Shown piece after piece: positions 1-10,690 of a stretch of 64,000 nt of DNA (its first letter is position 1; each line of letters starts with the position of its first letter). The position numbers were made by a program, and so were the translations under genes. A model generated the notes under the pieces. The model searched no databases. It worked only from the letters and a program-made list of their open reading frames with translations, and was not told where the DNA came from. Where the stretch lies: contig NC_092797.1 in assembly GCF_918797505.1 (NCBI RefSeq), positions 51,000,157-51,064,156 on the forward strand, in the 5' to 3' direction. The DNA is from Bemisia tabaci (taxonomy: Eukaryota > Arthropoda > Insecta > Hemiptera > Aleyrodidae).

Positions 1-418
1 GAACACGATTCGCGCAACGAAAATTACCGAAATCATCTCCTAACAAAGATATTAACGTTTTTATTTCACATTGGTTACGAGGAATGTGAACGGCCCGCTC
101 ACTAGAAACTCAAAGCTCTACGTGAGTCAAATCGCGCACTACAACAGTTTCAAGAAGCTTCTCAATCAAGCAATGTTCATTTCACACCATTCGTTTTTCA
201 AACTATGAGTAATTTGCTATAGCTGAGCCAAAGCGTCAAGATAGAGGTTGCCAAATTTTTTTATCGCAGAGACGTTCATGATAATGTTCAGCGCGCGATG
301 TGAATCACGTAGAGCATTGAGTTTTCATGAGCGGGTGGTTTTAATCTACGCACCAAGGATCATTTAATATCTTCGGAGGGAGTTGATTTCGGTAATTTTC
401 GTTGTGCGTATCGTGTTC
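1..418. repeat. Foldback element with long terminal inverted repeats
   Basis: The first ~36 bases (gaacacgattcgcgcaacga...) reappear inverted at 384-418. A second nested arm pair matches at about 95-125 and 300-345 (around cgtagagcattgag). The left end coincides with the window edge, so it may be truncated. Related ends occur at 7,617-7,685 and 49,655-49,690. There is no coding capacity. Confidence 0.7.
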
Positions 419-489
419 TACGTGGAATTTTGGTTATGAAACGAGTATCAGAATGCTAAAATTCGTACCTTGTCTAGTGGTCCATTGAC

Positions 490-605
490 TCGGTTTTTGT
501 TAAGTGGGCGTAGGTCCAAGAACTCATGAGCCCTAGCGTCCTTCATGATCAACGGAAGCCAGGGCTTATGAGTTTTTGGACTTAGGCTCGTCTAGCAGAA
601 ACCGA
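490..605. repeat. 116-bp palindromic miniature element, copy 1
   Basis: Near-complete inverted repeat: the tcggttt...tggacc / ccaagaactcatgagccct arm is mirrored by agggcttatgagtttttgg...gcagaaaccga. A second copy lies at 63,479-63,593 with the same spacer (tgatcaacg). Non-autonomous; superfamily not assigned. Confidence 0.75.
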
Positions 606-2193
606 TCCAATTAGGGAGAATATTGATTTTGCCTACTGCTATGTCTGTGACGCTCTTTGATTGGTCCTCAGTTGCAGAGCTTTAATTTGGTTCCTAAAAT
701 TGAACTTTTTTCAGTGTAAAACTTCGTAAGATACTCGTGCTGGTGTATTTTTGCATGCACTTTCACACATTGATCGTTAATTTCAAAAGACAATCAACAT
801 CGTTTGAAAATAACAGCATCTTCCGAAATTTTCATGCAGTAGTTTGAAAGAAAAGAATCAAGGAAGAAATATCTCTCTTGTCGTTTTTCTGCATTTTTGC
901 AAGCAACTTCAAGGGTTAGTTTAACAGTGGTTGAAGAAATACGGGAATGAGAAGAAATTGGAAGTTTACGGAACGAGCTGTTGACGTTTAAAGCACACCA
1001 TACTGCGAATAATAGTTTTAACACAGTCATCTTTCATTAATTTATTATTTTGCTCGCAGACGGTGTAATGCGTCGTAAGGCCAAAAATGTTATATCCTGA
1101 ACACGACAGGTTAGACTTATAAGAAGGTCTTTCTCCAGGCTCGAACTGGAATTTTCAAACTGCCAGACCTCCGGTTAATTTTGTCATTTTTCGAAGTTTT
1201 TTCCCCGCATGTTCGCAGAACACTCCCCCGTGCTCCTGTATCAATATCTCGAGTTTGAGTTTGTGTGGACTAAGCTCCTTTTCTCCGTCGACAGTCACAA
1301 ATCGTCATCCTCCAGGGAAGAAACGTAACTCTATTCCAAGGTTGCAAAATTGACTCGAAACATATACTTTTTACAAAATGGTGATTGTGCAATGTCCGTC
1401 CAAAACGTTGTTGAATTTTCCTTGTATTCAAAAGAAAAATTGGTCGAATTTTTAGTTTGAAACACCCAGCATTTTCCTCATCAAAGTTACTTTATTTGCA
1501 AGTCAAAATTTTGCAACATGGATATTTAGTTACATCCCTTCGTCCAGTAAACGGCGAATAGTCTTTCCCCCCTGTTTTGACGGGGTATGTGAGCTCTTCG
1601 AAAGTTAGGGAATGACACGAAAAAAATTGTGTAAAACATTCGTTGAAATTAAAACAAAATTAATTTCTGTATTTAGGCGTTTTTTATCTAGTGAAAGAAA
1701 AAAATTATTTTGAAGAAATAATTTTTGAGCGAGAAATTTTTTCTCAATTAAAAAAAAAATTAAATTTGTCATCGATACGAAAGTTACGTTTCTTTGATTT
1801 GAACAAAATTCACGCCCAAAGTGGAAAAACATTTTTTACCTCATGAAAATTTTGTTTTGAATTTTTAAGAAAAAATTGAATTGTTTCATTTTTAAATTTT
1901 GTTTTGATATTTAAAGAAAAAAAATCAAATTTTGTTTTAATTTTCAAAGAAAAAAATTAAATTTTGTTTTAATTTTCAAAGAAAGAAAGAAGGATTTTTT
2001 CTTCTCTGCGAACAGAAAGGGATTGAGAAAGAGAACGAGGAAGAGAAAGAGACAGAGAGTAAGAGAGTGAAAACCTCGAGTGCAAGAGTGTGGTGAGTGA
2101 GGAAGAGAGAGTCCGGAAGGGGGTCGAAGTGTAGTGGAGCATTGCAAGGGGTTCAAGTATCAAGTGGGTGCACGTCACGGGCGGACAACATAC
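606..2193. other. No gene seen; AT-rich intronic or downstream sequence
   Basis: This stretch holds no splice-compatible ADAMTS exon on the minus strand that I could find. It includes AT-rich direct repeats around 1,850-1,980 (units like aaattttgttttaattttcaaagaaa), and an unrecognised minus-strand ORF (794-1,030) with a hydrophobic start, discussed under findings. Confidence 0.5.
1990..2135 (-). promoter_or_regulatory. CU-rich tract downstream of alternative exon B
   Basis: On the plus strand this is an uninterrupted purine-rich stretch (gagaaagagaacgagg, aagagaaagagacagagag and similar). In the minus-strand transcript it becomes a long CU-rich tract starting about 60-100 nt after the donor of exon 2,194-2,249. 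Such tracts are classical binding sites for PTB/hnRNP I type splicing repressors (general knowledge). A role in choosing between the two alternative exons is inference. Confidence 0.35.
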
Positions 2194-2249
2194 CTGCTGT
2201 GCCTCGGTTACAGGCCTCGCTCGGATACTGTCTTCTGCACATATCTAAT
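2194..2249 (-). CDS. ADAMTS-type metalloprotease, alternative catalytic exon version B
   Basis: Coding exon of 56 bp on the minus strand. It completes lysine and encodes LDMCRRQYPSEACNRGTA plus the first base of the next codon. It aligns with version A (YDMCRRRKGGRCTKGTA) but is one residue longer between the two cysteines and carries Q-Y-P-S-E-A in place of R-K-G-G-R. The acceptor is gttttacag before ATTAGAT; the donor is GCAG followed by GTATGT, the same weak type as version A. A long CU-rich stretch in the transcript follows the donor (about 1,995-2,130). The next exon, which should carry the zinc-binding HExxH helix, is not in the window. The gene therefore runs off the left edge. Confidence 0.88.
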
Positions 2250-5029
2250 CTGTAAAACCAAAAGCTCAGTTTAATTTCGCCTTCGAAAGTCAAGATACTT
2301 CACGCTCGACTCGCGGGCACGCACTCCGGGGCCGGGGCTCCCTCTGAAAAAAACTCGCTGAAAATTAAGTCAGGCGCACACGCTAAAGTACATTCGCGCA
2401 ACGGGACATGGGGGTTCGTGCACTGGTCTTCGATCGGACGTTTATGTACAAAATGTACAGTCGTATTTTTCACCCTTCTGAAATGTACATTTTTCCCTGT
2501 GGTAGCACAGTTACTGAATATTTTCCCTGTAGCATTAAGCTTTCAGGGCGTTATTTCAGCTGAGACTAGAGGAAGTAACCTTTGTTCCAAAAGAAAGGAT
2601 TGCGTCCCGATTGTTGAAATTATGTCGAAACGACAAGACATTACATCTTAACCATGCAATATATCGCATTTCGATGTCCTATCGGGCTTCTCAAAACTGC
2701 CAATAATCGGTCCGCTGTAGCAACTTTATTGAACTTAAAAATGTCGACAAGAATTGAAAGGAATTAAAACATTGTACAAAATTCGGACTGATTGTCCCCA
2801 TCTTTGATACCTTTTTGTCGTTCTGGATTTCGAACAACCTAATTCCTTTCTTAAAGAACTAAGCTTCAAGGATTTTACATCAGCTGAATTTTAGAGAAAG
2901 TAATATTCGGACGAGGGGAAGGACCTGGCAAAGTTTACAGATTTTTTAACGATCCACAAAAATTAACAAAAATGGTCCGCTGTAATGGGCCTGATTACAT
3001 AGTTCCCAGCGCTTTTGTAGGTTTCAAATCTTAAAGACTCAAAATTCATTTATCCTTTCACGGATCATTGTAGCATTTACATCATCTAAAAAACACGGTT
3101 CCCTCTCTTTGCCCGCAGGTTTCCCCCCCCCCCTCTATCTCTCAGTATGTGTTCAAAGTTGGCGAGGTATCAAACGGCGACATATAAGTGCAATATGTTT
3201 CTGTATCATTATTTCGGCGACAGTACAGTTTCTCGACTATCTCTACTTTTTCGATCTTGAAGGTTTCAGACTTTGAAACATGCTCGTAATGCTTAATTTA
3301 TACATTCGTGCTAAAATGTGTAAGAGAATAATACACTAAAATTGCCCGAAAAATTTAACCGAAAAACAGAAGAAAATGGGCAACCAAGGCTTAAATCAAA
3401 CAAACAGAATGCCTGAGGCGTTTCGAGGCGGTTTCTACCCCCTTCTCGACCAAGAAACAAAAAATCCCGGTCAAAGAGAGGGCTGCAACTCCCTTGTGGT
3501 TACTGTTTGTTTGTTATCAGCCTTGGTTGCCAATTTTCTTCTGTTTTTTCAGGGTGTAAAAGAAGATGAAACAGCTTTTCCCTCAGCGCCAGACAACGGA
3601 AAGCCTTTACGGCTCCTGTCGAAACCACTATTTGTAAGTTGAGTCCACAAGAAAATGTGTGAACAGGGTAAACCCTTTTGAATTATTTTGCTCTTTTATC
3701 TTCAGAGGTATCTCTTTTATTTCTTCGTGCATACCGTATGTTGATGACCTCAACTAGAAATTGCTAGACTTTTGGACAAAAAAAAAAACTCCTAAGGTGA
3801 CCATCCAACATTTTTTAGTATAACTCCCTCTTGACGATGAAAAATCATACAAAATTTTAAGAATTAATTTCAATTTTTACTTGATGGAAAAGTTGTAACC
3901 AAGAGCGAAGGTAAAAGGTTACGATGATGCTGACACACGTTTTCCAACAAACGTAATCGAAGCAAATGTACGATTTTGTTTGCAATGTGTCAATAATGAC
4001 TTCGCCCCAATGATGGGAGTCAGTTATTTGAAAAAAGTACGATGGCCTGTAGTTAATTTACTAAACACAGACCAGAAGCGTATATACAGCTATCTCCCTT
4101 GAACGAAAGCAATTTCCGATTCCGGAAGGCCGCTGCTGCGTTTGAAAAACCCATCACCTTTGAAGGCGGTCATTTGAAATTCAATACCTTTTATCATTTT
4201 ATTTACAATCTTTTTAGCCGTTTTAAAACTCGGAGACAATTAAATGAAAAGAAAAATTTAATTGTTAGTCTGTCACCAAGTATCTCATGTAATAAAATGC
4301 ATGTGAAGTGAGACAAATCTTGATAGTAGGTATCTGTGTGGGTGCATGAAGAAATGCGAATTTTCATCGTTGTTGGTGTGAATTTAATTCCGCACCCTGA
4401 TTTTTTAAAATCAGTGTTTGGCACCACAGCGAGCTCTTAGTAGATTTTGATTGACGATATTACTCTCGGATCAGGATTTTGAAGCCGCCAACAACGTCGC
4501 CTTCAATTGGAGTGATATGCAATTAATGTGACTTAAATGTAGATGAAAATGCCTTCTAATCCGGCTGTATCACAACGAATTTATTTCGTAAGTTTTGTGT
4601 TGTTGCATTTTCCTTACACTCACGAGCTCCAAATTACCTGTGTACTTTTTTCTCTCAACGCCAAGTTTATTCTTATAAACGTACGTAAAAAGCGTAGGTC
4701 TCCTCTAAACCGCCCTTTCAAAGAGAAAGCGTTCTTAGTACGGTACATTGTCGCAAAGATCCAAACTTATACAAAGTTTTGGACCGTCTCCGTGAAAAGT
4801 GAAAAAATCGGACGGATATAATGATAATCAGTCTAACCACATTCGATTTTGGCTGATTTTTTCTCATGTTTTTCGTTCAACAGACGTCTAAGGAACATTA
4901 TTGGCCTAACATTTTGTAACAATATATTTCATAATCATAGAAAATTCATACAGAGGTTCCAGGCGTCACATCCGGCGATTATTTGTTTAAAAAATTAATC
5001 ACGAGACTAAATAACTAAACTTGAAGTAG
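2250..5029. other. Intron between the alternative exons; no gene seen
   Basis: Only short ORFs occur. 3,376-3,642 encodes 88 residues, but its sequence around aacagaatgcctgaggcgtttcg matches a dispersed repeat at about 23,060-23,310 in both orientations, so I treat it as transposon debris. A C-rich run occurs at 3,122-3,132. Confidence 0.5.
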
Positions 5030-5165
5030 TCGACATTGAGCAATTAGGAACTACAATATCTGGCTCACCTGTAAAAACACTGATATGCATAGGGAAACTA
5101 AAAGTATATAAGTTGTTTCTAAACTGTGCCAGATATTATGGTTCCTGATTGTAAAATGTAGTGCA
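5030..5165. repeat. Foldback miniature element (caattaggaactac family), copy 1
   Basis: The left arm gagcaattaggaactacaat is mirrored by the right arm around atggttcctgattgtaaaatg. The spacer contains gcatagggaaact. The same family occurs at 22,878-23,017 and 33,241-33,382, and in two broken pieces around the hAT-like element at 47,224-47,535. Confidence 0.7.
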
Positions 5166-5408
5166 AGTGTAGTTAGACCAATCCTGATATATCCGTCCGA
5201 TTTTGATTCCTTTTTTTTCTGTGGAACTGAAATATTCCTTCAGCGAACTGACAAGTGCTCCAAACTTAGATCCTATATGTTTGTAAGTCTGGCAATTTTA
5301 ATTACTCATTTTTTAAGCCAATACATTGTTGGTTAAATCTGACTTTAAAAGCATGCATATTTACAAAATGGACGGAACCTGGCGCAACATTCCGTGATAT
5401 CGTAAGCA

Positions 5409-5538
5409 AGTTGGCAACACTGTTTTTCTCCATTTAAATCCATTAGAAATATCGAATTCAGCTAAGGCAAACTGCCTCACCAAGAATCGATTTTTTTACA
5501 TACATTTTAAAGGGAGGAGAAACAGTATTGCCAACTTT
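5409..5538. repeat. Short foldback repeat (ttggcaacactg arms)
   Basis: ttggcaacactgtttttctc at 5,411-5,430 is mirrored by ggagaaacagtattgccaa ending at 5,534. It lies about 250 bp beyond the donor of alternative exon A, so in the transcript it would be a hairpin downstream of that exon. Confidence 0.55.
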
Positions 5539-5783
5539 TAAGAATCGATACTGACTGAAGGTAACTTGGTCATGAAATGCTTTCATGACCCAATAACTAG
5601 AGGAGTTAAAAATGAGCAAGAACAGCAAACGTTCCACTCTTTGTTTCGGGTTCATCACGAAGGGTTGCGCCTATCCACCAGCCACACAGACCGAATTATA
5701 ACGACTACAACTGTATGTACAACACGGAAGACCAGAAACATGAAGGTTAGTGGGCAAAATTGGTGATGGGAGTGTGAACATAC

Positions 5784-5836
5784 CGGCGGTTCCCTTCGTA
5801 CAACGACCGCCTTTTCTTCGCCTGCACATGTCGTAC
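5784..5836 (-). CDS. ADAMTS-type metalloprotease, alternative catalytic exon version A
   Basis: Coding exon of 53 bp on the minus strand. It completes lysine and encodes YDMCRRRKGGRCTKGTA plus the first base of the next codon. The acceptor is gttatccag before GTACGAC, with a weak pyrimidine tract. The donor is GCCG followed by GTATGT, unlike the GTAAGT/GTGAGT donors of the constitutive exons. The D-M-C-R-R...C...G-T-A-G pattern matches the region of ADAMTS catalytic domains upstream of the zinc helix. A second exon of equivalent content and the same phase lies at 2,194-2,249. If both were included, the joined sequence would read GAT then TAG, a stop, so they should be used one at a time. Confidence 0.85.
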
Positions 5837-6074
5837 CTGGATAACATCGTATGTAAGATACAACACACCTCATTTTAAGTGCTTACATATACGTTAAGTT
5901 GTGTTAAGTTACTTGATAACTGAACCCAAGACGGAGGGTCTCCTGGTCTAGGAACTGATGACGCAATCAAATGCCATCGGTAAAAAATTAAACATCGTTT
6001 CTCTTTCGAAACTTTTAGACGGACCTCGCTTCGTGAGAAAATTACGCTGATTAAGAATTCACTACTTCTGAGAG

Positions 6075-6230
6075 AAGTGGCGAGGCGTTGGTGATCGATC
6101 ATCGATGTTTCTCCGTTTGAAGCTATGGTTAAGAATCGATTATTAAGGTGTTCGTTGCGAACACCCCGTTTATCGATCCTTTTCCATAGGTTTAAATGGC
6201 AGATGAATCGATATATCGCATAGCCACCGC
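6075..6230. repeat. hAT-like miniature element (agtggcg family), diverged copy
   Basis: Shares the central palindrome attattaaggtgttcg...cgaacacc and the cataggtttaaatggca arm with the intact copies at 7,305-7,469 and 8,580-8,743. Ends are degraded and the flanking duplication is uncertain. Confidence 0.7.
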
Positions 6231-7304
6231 TCGATTTGAGAGACGTGCTGCAGTTACCGACCGTCAAAAATTAAGAGATTTGAAAGAGGCAAGTGGGAAC
6301 AATGAGTTCGCGTGTGCTTGGTCGGTAACTCGAGGAATTATTTTTCCCATCAATCTCTAATGGAATGTGAATAAATTATCACTTATTGTACAAAATTAAA
6401 GAAAAGAACTGCAGAATACTCTCGCAGTTAGAGCTTTTGTCGAAGAGAAGGGATTCCCCAACGTATGATGAAGCTTTAAGTAGCTCGATTTATCAGTCTT
6501 GGGAGAAAACCGTCTACATAGCAGGCCGATTATTGAGATTTGGTGTTAGTCGGGTAGACATAGGACAGATAACAAAGGTGAAATGACGCAGTGTGATTGG
6601 CCGGCTATGTATTATCGTCGCTTCGCTGTGCATGTCGGGTGGAATTGAAACATTCATATTGGGAACTCAAGAGGTGCCTTTATCATTTCTTCCATTCTAC
6701 CCGACATATACGCATAAAAAAGTAGCGATAAGGCATAGCCGACCAATCTCGTTACGCCGTATCACTTTTGTCATGTATTTCCACCCGACAAGCACAAAAT
6801 TTCAAAAATCTGCCTGCAGGCAATTTTCTAATACACCGAGAGGCATCTCTATTTGATTCAGAGCGAAGTATGCCTCAATACTCGTCGCAACAAATTCTGG
6901 TTGTCTCAAAAAAAAATTCATTTTTTCATAGAAAAAATGAAGGGATGTTGAGTTTATTTATAAGTAATTTTTTTTATTACGATTGGATATTTTTTGCTGG
7001 AAATATTCGTTTCATTTGATTCAAAAAGGAATTTCTCTCCGTGTATGTTTGTGCCGCAATGCAGACATTAACGGCTACCGTGTTGGTCGACGTGATTTTA
7101 GTTTTAGTCGTGTTGAGTTTAATCCCTGAACGGAGGTAAATGTCGGTATCAAGTCCCATCCATGTTTGAAGTACGTGCAGAATGCAGCAAGCTGAATTCT
7201 ATATACCTTCGAAGAATTTGTCTTGCTCTTGAATGAATTCTGTCAGTTCGGTGATTCCAAGCTGTCTGTGATGCAGTGAGTAGAGATGAAATCGTAAAAT
7301 TAAT

Positions 7305-7469
7305 CAGTGGCGTGGCGTGAATTGCGATATATCGATTGTTATGCCATTTAAATCTATAGTAAAGAATCGATTATTAAGGTGTTCGCTGCGAACACCCTGT
7401 TTATCGATCCTTTTCCATAGGTTTAAATGGCATAACAATCGATACATCGCAATTCACGCCACGCCACTG
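7305..7469. mobile_element. hAT-type miniature element, intact copy with 8-bp TSD
   Basis: 165-bp nearly perfect palindrome starting cagtggcgtggcgtgaattg and ending with its complement (cacgccacgccactg). Flanked by a perfect 8-bp duplication aaattaat (7,297-7,304 and 7,470-7,477). An 8-bp duplication and a CAGTGGCG-type terminus are characteristic of hAT transposons. It carries no transposase, so it is non-autonomous. Confidence 0.88.
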
Positions 7470-8328
7470 AAATTAATGATGTTAGTCACGTCACACAAGT
7501 CGCTGAGTTCCTATCCTGTTCCCCCGAAACATGTCCCTTATTTGATAGGAATGAACTATTAGGTAAGGTCCGAATTTGAGCATTATGATACCTGTTCTCT
7601 CATCAAAATTTCACGTAGAACACGATTTTTAGAACACAAATTGCTGGAAGCAACTCCTGACCAAGATATTAACGTTTTTCGACGCATCAATTGGATTGCA
7701 TTTTGCAAAAAGGAACCACTAGCATTGCAATGTTGCTAAGATTGTGCAACTTCTTTTGTCTTGGAGGAAAAACCCGATTATCCCTTAATAGTTTCTATTT
7801 CACTCGCTAAAAACTGTAAATTTAAGACAAAAATTACCATCTAAATTTCATAGGTTTTCACAATTTTCGCAATTTTATTGCAAAGGATGAAGTTGCACAA
7901 TCTTGGCATCATTGCAATGCTAGTGGTTCATTTTTGCAAAATGCAATCCAATTCAAACTTCCCGCTCTTAGAGAAAATAAAAAATCTACTGGAGACGAAC
8001 TGGACCTTTGATGTTACAGTGACAGTTCTTGCGATATGGAAATATGATAATCTCAATATCGCCGCTTCGGCTCAGATTTTGCCCGTTGCTTACGCTTTAA
8101 ACGATACAGGGAGGGAAAGCAACTTTGCTTAATGAGAAGCTCTGCGAAACTATTTAAGTCCGCGATTTGATTCAAGTAGACTATGGTTTTTCATTTGAGC
8201 GGAAATTTCTAATTTTTCGCAACCAATGCTAAATAAAAATGTAATTATCTCGGTTAAAAGTTAATATCAGTCCCTTCCGTTGCTCTAAACATGTTGTTTG
8301 TGAAATTTTTAAGAGGAACCTCATCGAG

Positions 8329-8568
8329 GCCAACATGTGAAACCGCGTATCTCCATTTGCAACGCTGCAGACCTCCTCTCGTAGTCAGTTTTTCTTTGGA
8401 AACCCAGTCAAAGTAATTTCTTGAAAACTTCCCCGATTCTTCTTCTCTGCCAGTAAAATATTTTGTGTAAATCTCGAGCTGTGCAGTTAACTTGTTCCTC
8501 TCCAAAAAAATGAAATCGAAGCGGAAAATTAGCAGCGCCATGGAGATACGTGGTTTCGCACGTTGGCT
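8329..8568. repeat. Miniature element with gtgcgaaaccacgtatctcc-type ends, copy 1
   Basis: Left end gtgaaaccgcgtatctccat and right end atggagatacgtggtttcgc are complementary. Internal blocks (tcttgaaaacttcc, gaaatttccg-like) match copies at 21,980-22,230, 41,199-41,412 and 60,783-61,008. Confidence 0.7.
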
Positions 8569-8579
8569 ATCGTTACATC

Positions 8580-8743
8580 CAGTGGCGTGGCGTGCTTTTA
8601 GATATATCGATTGATACGCCAATCAAACCTATGAAAAAAAATCGATTATCAAGGTGTTCGCAGCGAACACCTCAGTAATCGATTCTTTACCATAGCTTAA
8701 AATGGCGAGATATCGATAATCGATCATTTACGCCACGCCACTG
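8580..8743. mobile_element. hAT-type miniature element, second intact copy with 8-bp TSD
   Basis: 164-bp palindrome of the same family as 7,305-7,469 (cagtggcgtggcgtg... / ...acgccacgccactg). Flanked by a perfect 8-bp duplication gttacatc (8,572-8,579 and 8,744-8,751). The two copies differ at many internal positions. Confidence 0.88.
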
Positions 8744-8929
8744 GTTACATCAGAATGCTTAAATCCGTGCCTTGTCTCATGACCCATTCTGGAGGTATAC
8801 TTCGTTGCGTAGTAAAGTCACTCGTGAAAAAGATATCTTCGAAAAGCGGCCCCGAAGCATCTGCTTCGAATCTGGAACACGAGGCTTAACCCCCCCATCC
8901 AGGTTATGAGGTGCTCTATTTAAAGCTTT

Positions 8930-9216
8930 GCGCTAGGATTTTTGACACGGGATCGCGTAACGCGCTTGCATTTTGCACAACACCCCGCGCGACCGAATCT
9001 CGCGATTGAACCCCTCGATCTCGATCCGGGTTCTCGATCTGGCGGGTCCGATTTGGCAAGGGGGCGACGGGTCTTATCAGTGGCGGAGTGAGCGAGTGAT
9101 CTGCGTTCGGGAAACGAAACATGAAATCTGCGAGTGGCGGGAGACCGCGGTCCTGGGCGTACGGAAGTCGCACTCCGCACCGGGGGCTGTTCCGAAGCAC
9201 CCGAGGACGTCCCGGA
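8930..9216. other. GC-rich island, no confident gene
   Basis: CpG-rich stretch (for example ccccgcgcgaccgaatctcg) open in several frames on both strands (up to 148 residues), as expected for GC-rich sequence lacking TA-rich stops. It is interrupted by the element at 9,217-9,528. No domain was recognised. It could be a promoter or an old unannotated element. Confidence 0.4.
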
Positions 9217-9528
9217 TAGAGTCCCTTTATACTGAGAGTCAAGACAATTTGAATCCATTTCTGATTGGTTCCCGTATTTTAGGCCTCCACAGCGTCACAA
9301 ACGGGAATAAATATTACATTTTCACCAATTGCAAAGATTATAATCTGGAATGGACCAGGGAATTACGGGTTCGGCAAGGAACAAACGGAATGAGAGGAGG
9401 AACGGAGAAAGGCATTTGAGAATGGGCCGATCAAAGATTACGAAAAACGTTCAATTTCTGTAATCTTTATTCCCGTTTGTGACATCCATGAGCCGAATTG
9501 TCTTGACTCTCAGTATAAAGGGACTCTA
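9217..9528. mobile_element. TAGAGTCC-ended hAT-like non-autonomous element, copy 1
   Basis: 312-bp element with ~30-bp inverted ends, tagagtccctttatactgag... and ...ctcagtataaagggactcta. Flanks share gtcccgga on both sides, with one extra base at the right, which suggests an 8-bp duplication. TAGAG termini plus 8-bp duplications fit hAT. Copies at 31,233-31,554 and 47,224-47,535 are very similar along the whole length. Confidence 0.82.
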
Positions 9529-9620
9529 AGTCCCGGAGACCCAAACGCAGATTAAAGAAAGTAAGCGGGATTGTTACTCACGAGTGCTGCTGTGTTACCG
9601 AAAAGCGGTCAGCCATAAAT

Positions 9621-9790
9621 TCGTCACCTTCCGGCCAAAGTATCACAAGTTCGCATGGCGGATACTTTTTTGGTGGGGGGAGGGGAGTTCTGGAGGTGAG
9701 TGACAGAGGGAGGGGGGTTCAAAAGTCGGGAAAAATGGGTGACATAATTTGTCACCTTCCAGCCAAAGTATCACAAGCGCCAAGCGACGT
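9621..9790. repeat. Dispersed G-rich repeat (gccaaagtatcacaag family)
   Basis: gtcaccttccggccaaagta occurs at about 9,624 and, slightly changed, at 9,751. The inverted form ttgtgatactttggctggaag lies at about 12,212, followed by the matching ccctccctctgtcactcacc block. Function unknown. Confidence 0.5.
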
Positions 9791-9877
9791 TTAAAAATTT
9801 CCACCGCCGCACGGTGGAGCGAAGCATAGGAATGCCCGGTCATCGCCTTGCTCCCCAACTTGTTTCGACTGTTCCAC

Positions 9878-10335
9878 TCGTTCCAATGGGCATTTCGTGA
9901 TGAAACTTGGGCATCTTATGGTATTTTGATCGTAGAATTCATTTTTGACCTTACTTTACTTGCTTTATTGACGGAAACACATAATTTTGGGGGTTCTTTT
10001 TAACTTTCAGTAGACACGTGAAAACATAAGTTACTCAAAGATAAATTTCACTCGTTCCTGTGGACATTTCGTGTTGAAACTTCGCAGGCTTGTGGTATTT
10101 TGATCGTAGAATTCATTTCTGACCTTACTTTTCTTGATATGTTAACGCAAACGCACGATTTTTGTGGGTTTTCAAACTTTCAGCGGAAAAATAAAAAGAT
10201 AAGTTGCTCAAAGATAAATTTTACTCATTCTTGTCGGAATTTCGTGTTGAAATGTGGTGCAATCATGGTATTTTGAACGTAGAATTCATTTTTGACATTA
10301 GAATTGTTTGTATGTTAACGTAATTACACTACTTT

Positions 10336-10374
<39 letters not shown>

Positions 10375-10690
10375 TTCAGGTAGAAATGTGAAAAGAAAAG
10401 TTACTCGAAGATAGAATTAACTCGTTCTGGTAAAAAATACGTGTTGAATCGTTGATGCACGATCATACTTTCATCTTAGAACCAATTTTTGAGCTTAATT
10501 TTGTTATTTTTTTCTCATGCATACGTGCTTTTGAAGGATTTATTCAATAATCGATCGGAATGCACAAAGAAAATTTACGCAGAGATTTTATCTGTTCCGA
10601 TTGACAATTCATGTTGCAACTATTGATTTCCTGTGATATTTTCATTGAGGAAGCAATTTTTATCGATACTATGTGATCTCTCAATGTAAT
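9878..10690. repeat. Decayed tandem array, unit about 170-175 bp
   Basis: Four units and a partial fifth start with tcgttcc-like sequence at 9,878, 10,052, 10,225, 10,422 and about 10,592. Shared blocks are catttcgtgttgaaact, tggtattttgatcgtagaat and agttactcaaagataaattt. The third unit carries a run of 34 T (10,338-10,371). Divergence rises to the right. Confidence 0.75.

Noticed and set aside
1130..1165. tRNA-like T-arm (ttccagttcgagcctgg on the minus strand)
   Set aside because: No matching acceptor stem, D-arm or anticodon arm at the right spacing.
3376..3642. 88-residue plus-strand ORF with a hydrophobic segment
   Set aside because: The encoding DNA is part of a dispersed repeat also found in two orientations near 23,060-23,310.
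5655..5873. Two overlapping minus-strand ORFs of 65 and 72 residues around alternative exon A
   Set aside because: Only the 53 bp between the splice sites match the ADAMTS family; the remainder of both ORFs is intron translation.
8916..9419. ORFs of 108-148 residues on both strands
   Set aside because: They run from a GC-rich island straight into the transposon at 9,217-9,528 and use its end sequence (SLYTESQDN), so the open frame is accidental.
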